From the NCBI GenBank assembly GCA_037176705.1, contig JBAWUJ010000116.1, forward strand, positions 1 to 64,000: DNA of 64,000 nucleotides, written 5' to 3'. Positions 12,501-24,004 of this stretch are shown here, one piece after another. Position numbers and translations under genes: made by a program. The notes under the pieces were generated by a model. That model saw only the letters and a program-made list of their open reading frames with translations, had not been told where the DNA came from and ran no database searches. Source of the stretch: Molossus alvarezi. Its lineage: Eukaryota; Chordata; Mammalia; Chiroptera; Molossidae. Position 1 is the first letter of the stretch, and each line of letters opens with the position of its first letter.

Positions 12501-13140
12501 CTGAGAAGATGCTTGATATGATTTTAATCTTGTGGAACTTATAGAGACTTAGTTTGTGTTCCGACATGTGGTGTATCTTTTAGAATGTCCCATGTGCACT
12601 TGCGAAGAATGTGAATTCTCTAGTTTGGATGTCATTCTCTGTAAATATCTATTAAGTCCATTTGGTCTAGTGCTTCATTTAGAGTGTCTGTTTCCTTTTG
12701 TGTTTCGAGGATGTATCCAGTAATGTCAACGGTGTGTTGACGTCCCCTGCTATGATTGTATTGCTGTCAATTTCTCCTTTGAAGTCCTCCAGAAGATTTT
12801 TAATATATTTTGGTGCTCCTATATTGGGTGCATATATATTTACCTCGGTTATATCTTTCTGTTGGGTAGATGATTTTTATATTATGTAGTGGCCTTCTTT
12901 TTCTCTAGTTATGGCTTTCAGTTTAAAATATATTTAATCAGATATGAGTAATGGTACACCAGCTTTTTTTCCTTTCCATTTGCTTGGAAGATTTTTTTCC
13001 ATCCCTTCACTTTCAACCTACGTGAGTCTTTTGTTGTGAGGTATGTTGTTTACATATATATGAGTCATGATTTTGTATCCAATCAGCTACTCTCTGTCTT
13101 TTTATTGAAGCATACAATCCATTTACAGTTAATGTGGTTA
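9590..13140 (-). pseudogene. L1-C ORF2 remnant
   Basis: Read in reverse, the C-terminal '[20 protein letters not shown]' zinc-knuckle-like segment lies at about 9790-9890, the reverse-transcriptase region at about 10600-11740 (with '[14 protein letters not shown]' at 10770-10815), and linker and endonuclease at 11750-13140. It is interrupted by SINEs at 11124-11384 and just past its 5' end (13154-13402), and by several stops. The C-terminal 125-residue piece (9581-9958) is the longest intact part. It cannot encode a working protein. Confidence 0.88.
11124..11384 (-). mobile_element. bat SINE, type B, inside L1-C ORF2
   Basis: The copy carries the type B body on the minus strand, ending at 'aaccagccagggct'. 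Its duplication is 'gatcatatgattt' (11111-11123) against 'gatgatatgattt' (11385-11397), one mismatch. The 3' hairpin is damaged here ('cacccaaagac'). Confidence 0.93.
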
Positions 13141-13153
13141 TTGATATGTACTT

Positions 13154-13402
13154 TTTTTTTTTTCCTCACCCGAGGATATTTTTCCATTTTTTGTACAGAT
13201 AGAGAGGGAAGGAGAAAGTAGAAGGAAGAGAGAGAGAGAGAAACATCGACGTGAAGGGACACATCGAGTGGCTGCCACCCGCACGACCAACCAGGGCCGG
13301 GGACAAACTGCAACCGAAGTACGTGCCCTTAGTGGAAACTGAACCCGGGTCTCTTCGGACCGCAGGTCGACGCTCTAACCGCTGAGCCAAACCAGCCAGG
13401 GC
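13154..13402 (-). mobile_element. bat SINE, type B, near the L1-C ORF2 start
   Basis: Duplication 'tgatatgtactt' at 13142-13153 and 13403-13414 is perfect. It has a full-length body with a T-run at the left (its A-tail) and 'aaccagccagggc' on the right. The good duplication and low divergence suggest a fairly young insertion. Confidence 0.95.
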
Positions 13403-13470
13403 TGATATGTACTTATTATTGCAATTTTTATTTAGTGTGTTTATATTTTTCTTTCTATTTTGTTTACTAA

Positions 13471-14367
13471 TTACAGCAGTCCTTTCAACATTTTTTGCAG
13501 TGCTGGCTTGGTGCTAATCTATTCCCTAAGCCTTTTTTTTTGTCTTGGAAGCTCTTTATTTGCCCTTTTTTTTTTTGTATGATAGCCTTGCTGGGTAGAG
13601 TAGTCTTGGATTTAGATCTTTTTTTTTTTTTTTTTTTTCCCATGACCTTGATTAACTCATTCCAGTCCCTTCTGGCTTGTAGTGTTTTTGTTCAGAAGTC
13701 AGCTGACAGCCCTATGAGGGTTTCTTTGTAGGTAATCTGTTGCTTATGTCTTGCTGTTTTTAGGATTGTCTCTTTGTCTTTAATTTTTGGCATTTTAATG
13801 ACTATGTGTCTTGGTATGGGCCTGTTTGGGTTCTTCTTACTTGGGACTCTCTGTGCTTCTTGAACTTGAATGCCTTCTTCCTTCACCAAGTTAGAAAAGT
13901 TTTCTGTCATTATTTCTTCAAACATATTCTCTAACCCTTTCCCATCTTTTACCTCTACGGGGACTCCTATGTTGCAAATGTTATTATGTTTCCAGTTGTC
14001 CCACAATTCTCTTAGGCTGTCTTCCTGTTTTTAAATTGTTTTCTTTTTTTGGTTTTCTGATTGGTTGATGATTTCTACCCCGTCTTCTAATTCACTGATT
14101 TGGTCCTCAGCTTCCTCTACTCTGTTGGTTAGTCCTTCCAATGTGTTCTTAATTTCTGCTATGTCATTATTTATTTTCACTTGGCTGGTTTTCCGTGTTT
14201 CTATATTTTTATTCATGGTGCTGATGTCCTTACTCATGCTGTTGAGCTTCTTCATAATCATGGTTCTGAACTCTACCTCTGATAATTTGTTTTACCGCAT
14301 TTCATTAATCTCATCTTCAATAGACTTCTCTTGTTCTTTCATTGGGGTCTGTTTCTTTGTTTCACCA
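13471..14367 (-). pseudogene. L1-C ORF1, lightly damaged
   Basis: This ORF1 has its start at about 14365-14367 ('MVKQRNRPQ'-like) and its stop at 13471-13473. The coiled-coil half is open at 14031-14261 ('NTLEGLTNRVEEAEDQISEL') and the RNA-binding half at 13692-14006 ('IVIKMPKIKDKETILK'). A stop separates the halves near 14028-14031. ORF1 proteins trimerise through the coiled coil and coat L1 RNA. The damage here rules out a normal product. Confidence 0.87.
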
Positions 14368-16013
14368 TTTTGGCTATCTCAGTAGGTTTTGGAGGCTGCC
14401 ACATTTTTTCTGTGGGTGTTGGTGGTCTGCTGTTTCCAGCTCCCTGTATTTGGTTTGGATGAGCCTGTGTTAACCAACGTTAAACACCACTGTCAGTCTT
14501 ACTTTCATGACTAGATTTGCAAGCTCAGGAAATGTTCAGTTATCCTCTAGCTTTTTCCTGGTGGCTAGTTATCTCAGTTACTTAGTGTCTTGAAATGTAG
14601 CCCTGGTGTTCTGCATAAGAGGATTTCCAGAGTGTGGGATAAATGCTGGTTATTAATGCGCCACAGTTTGCATTTCTTTGCCTCATTTGGAAAAGCTGGA
14701 TCTCTGAGGGTGAGGGCTGCTGCTTTTCCCCACAGCTCAGGGAAGGAGCACCCTGGCCACAGTCCTTTGTGGCCACAACTCTGCAAAACTCTGAGTGCCC
14801 ACCAAACCCTGGGTATCCCCACGAAGTTTCAACCCTGTCTGCCTTCCCTCTGTTGTAGCCCCCAGGTGAGTGATTGTAGCTATTTTTGCATTCTGTCCCA
14901 ACTCTCTGCACTGTGGAGCCAGGTTGGTCTTTATTCCCCAAGGGCACTGCTCACAGATAAGACTTCTGCTGTCCATGGGCTCCCAGCTCACCACCCCCTT
15001 GTGCCTGCACAGATGTACCTTTGTCTCTGGTTATATGGTCTTGTTCTGCTGCTTTTCTGTTGTTTTTTTTCTGAGGATTTGTCTTTATTTTAGTTGTAAT
15101 TCCCATTTGTACCTGTGAGATCCTCTGCATAGCTTCTATTCACTCTGCCTCCATTTTCAGATCCTCTAAGTCTATGTTCTGTGCAGCTGGTTTGCACAGG
15201 CCTTTCTGGTGCCTCTGCACCCTGCAGGTTTTCCAGGTAACTGGATTGCACAGTGCCTTTGGATACCAGGCTCTATACCTATCTTATGGGCTGCTGGGTC
15301 ACACAGGACTCTCTGGTGCTTCAGCATCCTGCAGTTCCCACAGGAAGGCAGCTGAATCTCACCAGTCTCTCTTGAGCTCAGGCATTCCACTGCTATTGTG
15401 AACTGCTGTACCACATAGGCCTCTGTAGAATCCTATGTCTTTCTGCTGGCTGTTGGGGTGTTTTGCTGCCCCGGGGGGGCTCAACAGCTGCTCAGCTTTT
15501 GCTGTAGTTTTTGGGGATGGGTGTCATCTGCTGGTCTGTGCTTTTGTTGCCTGGGGATGGATATCTGCTCCCAGGCTCATTTGCTGGGGGTATATCTTGA
15601 CTCTCATCATGCTGCTAGTATAGGAGATGGTGCTGGACTCCCAGCTGTCCATGGTTTCCTGTACCAGCACCTTGGGAGTGCCAGTATTTTGTACTGGTCT
15701 CTGTTGACACAGAGTGTTCACTGGTCTGATGGTGCCAGGTGTGCTGGTGGGCTCTGGTTGCTGGGCCATAGCCGCTCCCACTGCCTCCTCCCAGGGAAGA
15801 CCCTGGATCTTCCAAAATGTTGGGAGCTTCCTGTGGTGCAGGGAGAAGCATTCTGAAAATCAGCTTACTGTGGTAGTTGGCTGCTCTCGTCAACAGCACA
15901 GGAACCTTCTGCTCTGTATCACTGCACTGTTTGGCTGTGGTTGTCCACCTTCACATCCACTCACACTCTCTCACACACTCACTCTCCCTCTGGTCCTGCC
16001 CACCACCATCTTC
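14368..16013 (-). repeat. L1-C 5' UTR (L1 promoter region)
   Basis: This GC-richer 1.6-kb stretch lies between the ORF1 start and the 5' end of L1-C. It contains repeated phrases such as 'ctctggtgcttcagcatcctgcag' variants near 15205-15235 and 15310-15335, so it has internal monomer-like structure. Several ORFs on both strands (up to 167 residues) have no family resemblance that I recognise and I regard them as chance. No host gene is seen. Confidence 0.75.
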
Positions 16014-16486
16014 TAGCCAATTTTCTTGTATTTTCTTAAGGATTTTGGCATGTATGTTCATCAGGAATATGGGTCTGTGTTTTTTTGTTTGTTTGTTTGT
16101 TGTTTTGTTCTGCCTTTATCTGTTGTTTTTTAAATTATTATTTCAATTATGTTGGCCTCATAAAAGAAGTTTAGAAGTCTTCATCTTTCTTGGACTTTTT
16201 GGAAAACTTTTAGGAGAATGGGTGTTAGTTCTTCTTTGAATGTTCAGTAGAACTTGCCCATGAAGCTATCCAGTACCAGGCTTTGCTGAGAGATTCTTAA
16301 TTAGATCTTCAATTTTCTTAGTTGTTATTGGTCTGTTTAAATATTCTATGTCTTCCTTGTTCAGTTATGGGTGACTATGTGTTTCTTAAAATCAGTGCAT
16401 TTTGCCTAGATTGTCTAATTCGTTGGTGTATAATTGTTCATAGTATTTTTAAATAATCTCTGCATTTCTGTGGTGTCAGTGATGGG
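16014..16486 (-). mobile_element. L1-B, 5' part (after the L1-C insertion)
   Basis: The minus-strand ORF2 text continues from where it stopped at 9192: the sense sequence ends '...ccaaaatccttaagaaaata' here and goes on in '...atatttgcatattg' at 9192. It runs back to the endonuclease/RT linker and stops at 16486, where the sequence turns into plus-strand L1 (L1-D). L1-B is therefore 5' truncated. Confidence 0.85.
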
Positions 16487-17281
16487 GGAGTTTTACTGAA
16501 CGTTCAAAGAAGAACTGACACCCATTCTTCTCTAACTATTTCAAAAAACTTCAAGAAGAAGGAGGACTTCCAAACTTACTTTATGAGGGCAGCATAATTC
16601 TAATGCCATAATCAGAAAAAAATACTACAAAGAAAGAAAACTACAGGCCAATATCCCTGATGAACATAGATGCCTAAATCCTGAACAAAATACTTGCAAA
16701 TAAAATCCAGCATTACACCAAAAAATTTTATTCACCAAGACCAAGTGGAATTCATCCCAGGGATGCAAGATTGGTACAATATTTGAAAATCAATAAATGT
16801 GATACATCACATAAACAAAATGAAGCATAAAAACCACATGATCATATCAATAGATGCTGAAAAAGCATTCAACAAAATTCAGCACCCATTTCTGATAAAA
16901 ACGATCACCAATGTGGTTATAGAGAGATCATATCTCGACATAATAAAGACAATATATGAAAGACCTACAGCCAACATCATACTCAATGGGCAAAAACTAA
17001 AAGCATTTCCATTAAAAACAGGAACAGGACAGAGATGCCTACTTCTGCCACTGTTATTTAAGATAGTACTGGAAGTTTTAGCCACAGCAATCAGACAGGA
17101 AGAAAAAAATAAATTGGATCCAAATTGGAAAGGAAGAAGTGAAACTCATTATTTGCAGATTACATGATATTATACATAGAAACTTTAAAGACTCCATCAA
17201 AAATCTACTAGACTTTATAAGGGAATTTGGCAAAGTAGCAGGATACAAAATTAATGTCAAGAAATCGAATCGACATCATTC

Positions 17282-17507
17282 TTTTTTTTTATCCTCATAT
17301 TTTTTAATATATTGATCAGATAGAGTAGGAGGGAAGAAGAGAGAAACATTAATGTCAAAGAGACACATCAAGTTGTTGCCACCCATATGATTCAACCAGG
17401 GCTGGAAAAAAACTGAAAATGAGGTACGTACCCTTAGCAGCAACCAAACCCAGGTTTGTCCCAACTGCAGGCAGATGCTCTAACCACTTTGCCAAACTAG
17501 CCAGTGC
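17282..17507 (-). mobile_element. bat SINE, type B (diverged), inside L1-D
   Basis: A minus-strand copy ending 'aactagccagtgc', with a damaged 3' hairpin ('tcctcatatttttta'). The duplication is 'tcgacatcattc' (17270-17281) and 'tcaacagcattc' (17508-17519), two mismatches. It is more diverged than the other type B copies. Confidence 0.88.
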
Positions 17508-18182
17508 TCAACAGCATTCGTATACACCAATGATGAACTTATAGAAAGAGAAACTGAAAAAAAAAATTTATTGTAGCGGCAGAAAAATTAAGATACCAAG
17601 TAATAAATTTAACCAAAGAAGCAAAGGACCTATTTGCAGAAAACTACCGGACATTGAAAAAAGAAACAAAGGGAGATATAAAAAAGTGGAAGGACATACT
17701 TTGTTCATGAATTGGAGAAATTAACATCATTAAAATGTCCATATCACCCAAAGCAATCTATACATTCAAAGCAATCCCCATCAAAATACCTACAACATAT
17801 TTCACCAAACTAGAACAAATACTCCAAATGTTCATATGGAACCAAAAAAAGATCCCGAATAGCCACAGCAGTCTTGAAAAAGAAGGACAAAGTAGGTGAG
17901 ATTACAATACCGGATATCAGGTTATACTATAAAACTACTGTAATCAAAACAGCCTGGTACTGCCACAAGAACAGGCTTATAGACCAGTGGAAGAAAACAG
18001 AAAGCCCACAAATGGTCCCAAGACATTATGCTCAATTAATATTTGACAAAGGAGACAAGAGCATACACTGGAGTAAAGTCAGCCTCCTTAATAAATGGTG
18101 TTGGTAAAATTGGACAGCTACATAAAAAAAATAAAAATAAAACTAGATCATCACCTTACACCATGTACAAGAATAAATTCAA

Positions 18183-18456
18183 TCCCTGGCCGGTTTGGCT
18201 CAGCGGTTAGAGCATCGGCCTGCGGTCCGGAGAGACCCGGGTTCGGTTCCCACTAAGGGCATGTACCTCGGTTGCAGTTTGTCCCCGGCCCTGGTTGGTC
18301 GTGCGGGTGGCAGCCACTCGATGTGTCCCTTTCACATTGATGTTTCTCTCTCTCTCTCCCTTCCTCTCTCTCCCTCCCACTCTATCTGTGCAAAAAAATG
18401 GAGAAAAAAAAATGTCCTTGGGTGAGGATAAATAAAAAAAAATTCTTAAAAAAAAA
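18183..18456 (+). mobile_element. bat SINE, type B, inside L1-D
   Basis: Perfect 14-bp duplication 'aagaataaattcaa' at 18169-18182 and 18457-18470. The body is complete from 'ccctggccggtttggctcag' to the 'ccttgggtgagga' hairpin, with a mixed A-rich tail containing 'aattctt'. It is a young copy by its low divergence. Confidence 0.96.
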
Positions 18457-18477
18457 AAGAATAAATTCAAAATGGAT

Positions 18478-18493
18478 AAAAGACTTAAATGTG
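18478..18493 (+). repeat. left target-site duplication of L1-E
   Basis: The 16 bases 'aaaagacttaaatgtg' here are repeated exactly at 22635-22650. The host L1-D reads through without loss if one copy plus the insert is removed. Confidence 0.95.
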
Positions 18494-19424
18494 GAGGGGA
18501 AAAAATGGTGGCAGAGTGAATGGAAGCTACACAGACCATTGCCCAGTACCAAACTGGATTTACAACAAAAATAAAGACAAATTGTCAGGAAGGGGCCACC
18601 AAAAGGCAGCCTGAAAAACCACATAACCAGGGAAACTGACTCAATCCTGGTAGGCTTGTGAGGATGCAAGAAGGGGCCAGGAGCCCACGGTCTGCAATGG
18701 CCTAGGCTGGTACCAGTGGAGTCCACTGGAACCAGGGGACTCAGCTGAAAGCTGCTGCCACCTTGCCTGCATCCAACGACCGTGGCTGAGTCCTGCCAAA
18801 TCGGCTGGGTACTACGCCCTCAGCTGGTGCCACAGACTCACCACCCTTAGCTGGGAGCAGCACCCTAGGGTTAACGATGCAGAGTCTGGACAGAGGCTAA
18901 ATTGGCAGCAGCCATTTACCTTGGGCTCTGGCAGAGAAAAGGCAGACTGAATTAGAACTATGTGGGGACACTTGGGAATTGGAGGGTGCTCAGAGCTTTT
19001 GCTGAGTGCAGCCACGCAGAACTGTGGTCATCTTACTCCTTCCCAGGGCCCTGAGGAGAGGAGGCAGCCCCTCCCTCCAAGATTCAACCCCACCTTGTGG
19101 CCATTGAAATGCTAATCGAGGCCCATTAACAACCAGCATCTGACCCACCCTCTGGAAATCTTCTTACACTGAGCACCTAAGAAAGTTTTTCAGGCAATTC
19201 AGAAACCAAGGTTCTTCAGGTGACTTCTACTAAAAGCCTCCAGGCAAAAAAAGCCAGAGGATAACTACCATTCCCTGGGCTAGCAACTCTAACCATGAAA
19301 GTAAAGACTTGACAGTGGTGTTTAAAGTGGGTCCTTCCTGCCTCATCCAAACCCAGAAAAGGGAGCCACAAACAGCAGAACACCAACATGCACAGGGAAA
19401 ATTTGGCAGACTCCAAAGTGCACT

Positions 19425-20324
19425 GTGATAGCCAAAATGGTGAAATACAGAAACAAAAGCCAAATTAAAGAACAAGAGACCTCTACCAAAAATGAGATAA
19501 ATGAGGTGCAGTTAAGTAAGTTACCAATACTAGAATTCAGAGCCATGATCTGGAGGAAGCTCAACAGCATGTGTAAGAACATAGAGATGCTGAAAATAAG
19601 CAAATTGGAAATTAAACACTACCAAGAAGATATGAAAAATGACATATCAGAAATGAAAAACACATTCAAATGTCTAAAAAGCAGAGCAGTGGAAGCTGAG
19701 GACTGGATCAGTGAATTAGAAGACACTGTAGAAAAAAATCAACCAATCAGAAAAACAACAGGACAAAAAGATTCAAAAAGAGAAAGACAGCTTAAGAGAA
19801 CTGTGGGACAACTGGAAGCGTAATAATATTTGCATCATAGGAGTCCCCGAAGAAGAAGAAAATGAGCAAGGGTTAGAGAATATATTCAAAAAAATAGTGA
19901 CAGGAAACTTCCCTAATTTGGTGAAGAAAGAAGGCATTCAATTTCAGGAAGCACAGAGATCCTCTAGTAAGAAGAACCCAAACAGGCCCACACCAAGACA
20001 CATAGTAATCAATCTGCCAAAAATTAAAGACAAAGAGAGGATCCTAAAAGCTGCAAGAGAAAATAACAGGTTAACTACAAAGGAAACCCCATAAGGCTCT
20101 CAGCTGAATTCTCACACAAAAAAACACTACAGGCCAGATGGGAATGGCAGAAATTAATCAAGGTAATGAAAAAGAAGAATCTGAATCCAAGACTACTCTA
20201 ACCAGCAAGGCTATCATTCACAATAGAAGGTCAAAGAAAGAGCTTCCCAGACAAAAAAAAAAGTCTAAGGGAATATATTAGCACCAAACCAGCACTGTAA
20301 GAAATGTTAAAAGCACTGCTCTAA
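19425..20324 (+). pseudogene. L1-E ORF1, frameshifted
   Basis: Reads 'MVKYRNKSQIKEQETSTKNE' from about 19437, a coiled-coil stretch with 'NTFKCLKSRAVEAEDWISEL', then a frameshift near 19760-19800, and resumes with 'NFPNLVKKEGIQFQEAQRSS' and 'PRHIVINLPKIKDKERILKA' (19897-20094). It ends at a stop close to 20324. A frameshift and another break around 20090 prevent a full product. Confidence 0.87.
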
Positions 20325-20369
20325 TTAGCAAAAGAAATGGGAAAAAAAATAGAACCACATTAAACCAAA

Positions 20370-22512
20370 ATGGCAATAAATAAGTACATATCAATAAACA
20401 CCTTAAATGTAAATGGATTGAATGCTCCCATAAAAAGGCACAGAGTAGCTGATTGGATAAGAAAGCATGACTCATCTATATGTTGTTTACAAGAGACCTG
20501 CCTGACAACAAAAGACTCACATAAATTGAAAGTTAAGGGTTGGAAAAAAATTTTCCAATTAAACAAAAAGGAAAAAAAGCCTGGGTAGCAATACTCATAT
20601 CTGATAAAATACATTTCAAAATGAAGGCCATAACTAGAGACAAAGAAGGCCACTACATAATATTGAAATGATCTATCCAACAGGTAGTTATAACCTTGAT
20701 AAATATATATGCACCCAATATAGTAGCACCAAAATATATTAAAAATCTTCTGGAGGACTTCAAAGGAGAAATCAATAGCAATACAATGATAGCAGGGGAC
20801 TTCAACACCCCGTTGACATCAGTGGATAGAACCTCTAGACAAAAAATTAGCAAGAAACAGAGACTCTAAATGAAGCACTAGACCAAATAGATTTCATAGA
20901 TATCTACAGAGAATTACACCCCCAAACAAGAGAATTCACATTTTTCTCAAGTGCACATGAGACATTCTCAAAGATAGACCACATAATAGGGCACAAACTA
21001 AGTATGTACAAGTTCAAGAAGACTAAAGTCATATCAAGCATCTTTTCAGAACACAATAGCATGAAATGAGAAATCAATTGCAAGAATAACATGCAAAGAC
21101 ATTTGAACACATGGAAGCTAAATAGCATGTCATGAAACGATGAATGGGTCACCGAGGAGATCAAGGAAGAAATCAAAAACTTCCTGGAAAACAATTTAAA
21201 TGAAGACACAACAACACAAAATCTATGGGATACAGTGAAAGCAGTTCTGAGAGGGAAGTTCATAGCACTACAGGCCTACTTCAAAAAACAAAAATATCTT
21301 TAATAGAGTATCTAACCTTGCAACTTAAAGAACTAGAAAGCAAACAGAAAGAAAACCCAAGAGCAAGTAGAAGGAAGGAAATAGTAAAGATCAGAGCAGA
21401 AATAAACCACATAGAGACCAAAAAAACAATACATAGAATACAGGAAACAAAGAGCTGGTTTTTCAAAAAGATCAACAAGATTGATGGACCCTTACCTAGA
21501 CTCACCAAGAAACAAAGAGAGAGAAACCAAATATACAAAATCAGAAATAAAAGAGAAGTAACAATTGACACCACAGAAATACAAAAGATCATTAACAACT
21601 ACTATGAACAACTATATGGCAACAAATTCGACAATCTAAACGAAATGGACAAATTTCTAGAAACGCACAGACTCCCAAAACTGGACCCGGAAGAGATAGA
21701 AACTTGAACAGAGCAATATCAAGAGTAGAAATTGAACATGTAATCAAGACTCTCCCAACAAACAAAATCCCAGGCCTGGATGGCTTCATGGGGGAGTTTT
21801 ACTGAACATTCAAAGAAGAACTAACACCCAATCTCCTCAAACTATTTCAAAAAATTCAAGAAGAAGCAAGAATTCCAAACTTGTTTTATGAAGCCAGCAT
21901 AATTAATTCCAAAACCAGAAAAAGAAACTACAAAGAAAGAAAACTACAGGCCAATATCCCTGCAGAATATCGATGCCAAAATCCAGAACAAAATACTAAC
22001 AAATTGGATCCAGCAATACACCAAAAAAATTATCCACCATGACCAAGTGGGATTCATCCCAGGGATGCAAGGCTGGTAAAATACTCGCAAATCCATAAAT
22101 GTGATACACCACATAAATATAATGAAGAATAAAAACCACATGATCATATCAATATATGCCAAAAAAGCCTTCGACAAAATCCAGCATCCATTTCTGATAA
22201 AAACATTCCACAATGTTGCAATAAAGGGATCATATCCCAACATAATAAAGGCCATATATGAAAGAACTACATCCAACATCATTCTCAAAGGGCAAAAACT
22301 AAAAGCATTTCCCTAAAGAACAGGAACAAGGCAAGGATGCCCACTTTCGCCACTCTTATTTAACATAGTACTGGAAGTCTTAGACACAGCAATCAGACAG
22401 GAAGAGAAAATAAAACAGATCCAAATTGGAAAGGAGGAAGTGAAACTGTCATTATTCGCAGATGACATGATACTATACATAGAAAACCCCAAAGATTCCA
22501 TCAAAAATTTAC
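20370..22512 (+). pseudogene. L1-E ORF2: endonuclease plus partial reverse transcriptase
   Basis: It opens 'MAINKYISINTLNVNGLNAP' at 20370, the endonuclease start; later pieces (21225-21707) hold the linker with 'NEMDKFLETHRLPKLDPEEI', and 22101-22316 the '[20 protein letters not shown]' palm segment. The catalytic '[15 protein letters not shown]' box is at about 22455-22500. The sequence after this is deleted, so the thumb and the cysteine-rich C-terminus are absent. Stops also interrupt the endonuclease. Confidence 0.87.
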
Positions 22513-22634
22513 ATGAACAGTGGACACGGACAACAAACTGGGGACAGGGCATGGAGGTGGGGGAGGGAATCAGTGGGTGAAAAGGAGATACATCTGTAAC
22601 AAAAATTAATTAATAATATATAAATTAATTTAAA
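22513..22634 (+). repeat. L1-E 3' UTR remnant and tail
   Basis: 'gtggacacggacaacaaact' followed by a G-rich run and 'acatctgtaacaaaaattaa', then an A/T tail. The same phrases occur at the 3' end of L1-D (23715-23819), so this is L1 3' UTR joined directly to mid-ORF2. Confidence 0.85.
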
Positions 22635-22650
22635 AAAAGACTTAAATGTG
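22635..22650 (+). repeat. right target-site duplication of L1-E
   Basis: An exact copy of 18478-18493 ('aaaagacttaaatgtg'); the L1-D text goes on from here. Confidence 0.95.
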
Positions 22651-23819
22651 ACACATAAATCCATAAAAATTTTTGAAGAAACTGTAGGCAACAAAATTTC
22701 AGACATCATACGCAGCAGAATTTTCACTGATACATCACCTAAGACAACAGAAACAAAGGAAAAAATGAACACATGGAACTACATCAAACTAAATATCTTC
22801 TGCACAGCAAAAGATACAATAATCAAAATGGAAAGGCAACCTACTGTATGGGAGAGCATAATTGCCAGTGATATATCTAATAAGAAGGTAATTTCTAAGA
22901 TATATAGAGTATACATACAATTCAACAAAAGGAAGACAAAAAACCCAATTAAAAAGTGGTCAGAGGAGCTAAATAGATACCTCTCCAAACAGGACATACA
23001 AATTGCTAAGAGACATATAACAAAATTCTCAACATCACTAGTCATCAGAGAGTTGCAAATTAAAACATCAATAATGTATCACCTCACACCTGTCAGAATG
23101 GCCGACTTTAACATATCATCAAACAACAAGCATTGGTGAGGGTGAGGTCAAAAAGGAACTTTAATACACTGATTGTGGGAATGCAGGCTGGTGAAGTCAT
23201 TGTGGAAAACACTATGATGTTATCTCACAAAATAAAAAATTGAATTGCCATTTGATCCAGAAATCCCACTTCTAGGAATATACTCTATGTAGCCCGAGAC
23301 CATTATCAGAAAGAATATTTGTACCCCCATGTTTGTAGCAGCACTATTTACAATAGGTAAGATCTGGAAACAGCCCAAATGTCCATCAGTAGACAAATGG
23401 TAAAAAAAGCTGTGGTACATATACACCCTGGAGTACTATGCAATTGTAAGAAAGAAAGATCTCTTATTGTATGAGTGGACATGGAAGGACCTGAAAAGTA
23501 TTATCCTAAATGAAACAAGCCAAGCAGAGAAAAACAAATATCACATGATCTCTCTTATTTGTGGAATATAATGAACTTAATAGTCTGAGAAATTGTGTAG
23601 ACCCAGAGACATGGAAATAGGGTACAAACTGACAACCCTCAGAAGAAGAGTTGGTGGGGGGGGGAGGGAAGAGATAAAACACAGAACTTACATGCATGTA
23701 CACATATCCGATGGACATGGAGACAACATAGCCAGGTATGGGGTTGTGGCAATGGGGAGCAGGGTGTCAATGGGGAAAAAAAGAAGAAACATCTGTAACA
23801 AAAATAAATTAATAAATTA
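22651..23819 (+). mobile_element. L1-D, 3' part
   Basis: L1-D resumes with the 'KIFEETVGNKISDIIRSRIF' segment (in the 163-residue piece at 22648-23139), passes the C-terminal cysteine-rich region (23140-23420), and ends in the 3' UTR with a G-run (23655-23665) and the tail 'aaaataaattaataaatta'. L1-F starts at the very next base. Confidence 0.92.
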
Positions 23820-24004
23820 GGGACTAGGAAAATGGCAGCAGTGTGAATGGAAGCTACACAGACCATCTCCCAGGACCAAACTGGAATTACAACAAAAATA
23901 AAGACAAATCGTCTGGAAAAGGCAACTGAAAAGTAGCTTGAAAAACCACATAACCGGGGAACCGACTCAAGTCCGGTAGGCTTGTGAACACACTTGAGGG
24001 TGCC

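Larger units (their letters stand above)
9193..16013 (-). mobile_element. L1-C: full-length LINE-1 nested inside L1-B
   Basis: A complete minus-strand L1: (TTTA)n tail at 9195-9230, 3' UTR to about 9580, ORF2 about 9590-13140, ORF1 13471-14367, and a 1.6-kb 5' UTR ending near 16013 with 'gatggtgg' close to the 5' terminus in sense. Two type B SINEs sit in ORF2. The flanks on either side are adjacent parts of L1-B ORF2, which proves the nesting. A duplication at the ends (around 'caaatatttt' and 'cttgtatttt') is too diverged to call. ORF2 carries stops and frameshifts; ORF1 has at least one stop. Confidence 0.92.
16487..18493 (+). mobile_element. L1-D, 5' part (plus strand, split element)
   Basis: This is a 5'-truncated L1 that begins abruptly in ORF2 at 'ggggagttttactgaacgtt' and runs through reverse transcriptase to the '[11 protein letters not shown]'-type segment. 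It breaks at the target site of L1-E (18478-18493, 'aaaagacttaaatgtg') and continues at 22651. Two SINEs lie in it. Readable pieces include 16799-17167 ('[20 protein letters not shown]') and 17874-18107. Confidence 0.9.
18494..22634 (+). mobile_element. L1-E: young L1 with ORF2 deletion, inside L1-D
   Basis: The insert has an intact 5' end ('gaggggaaaaaatggtggca'), 5' UTR to about 19424, ORF1 19425-20324, ORF2 from 20370, then a sudden jump near 22512 from the reverse-transcriptase segment after the catalytic box straight to the 3' UTR and an A/T-rich tail. About half of ORF2 is missing. Perfect flanking duplications (18478-18493, 22635-22650) show it was inserted by target-primed reverse transcription, either already deleted or deleted later. 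There is no SINE in it. Confidence 0.94.

Noticed and set aside
14590..15093. 167-residue plus-strand frame
   Set aside because: Lies antisense in the L1-C 5' UTR, with other frames overlapping it.
18195..18425. Recurrent 'MAQRLERRPAVRRDPGSVP'-like frame, also in other SINE copies
   Set aside because: It is the translation of the type B SINE body and appears wherever a low-divergence copy lies. Not a protein family.
6058..23819. Twin-priming inversion as explanation for the B/D join
   Set aside because: Both arms have their own 3' UTR and tail and overlap in the same ORF2 region, which a single twin-primed insertion would not give.
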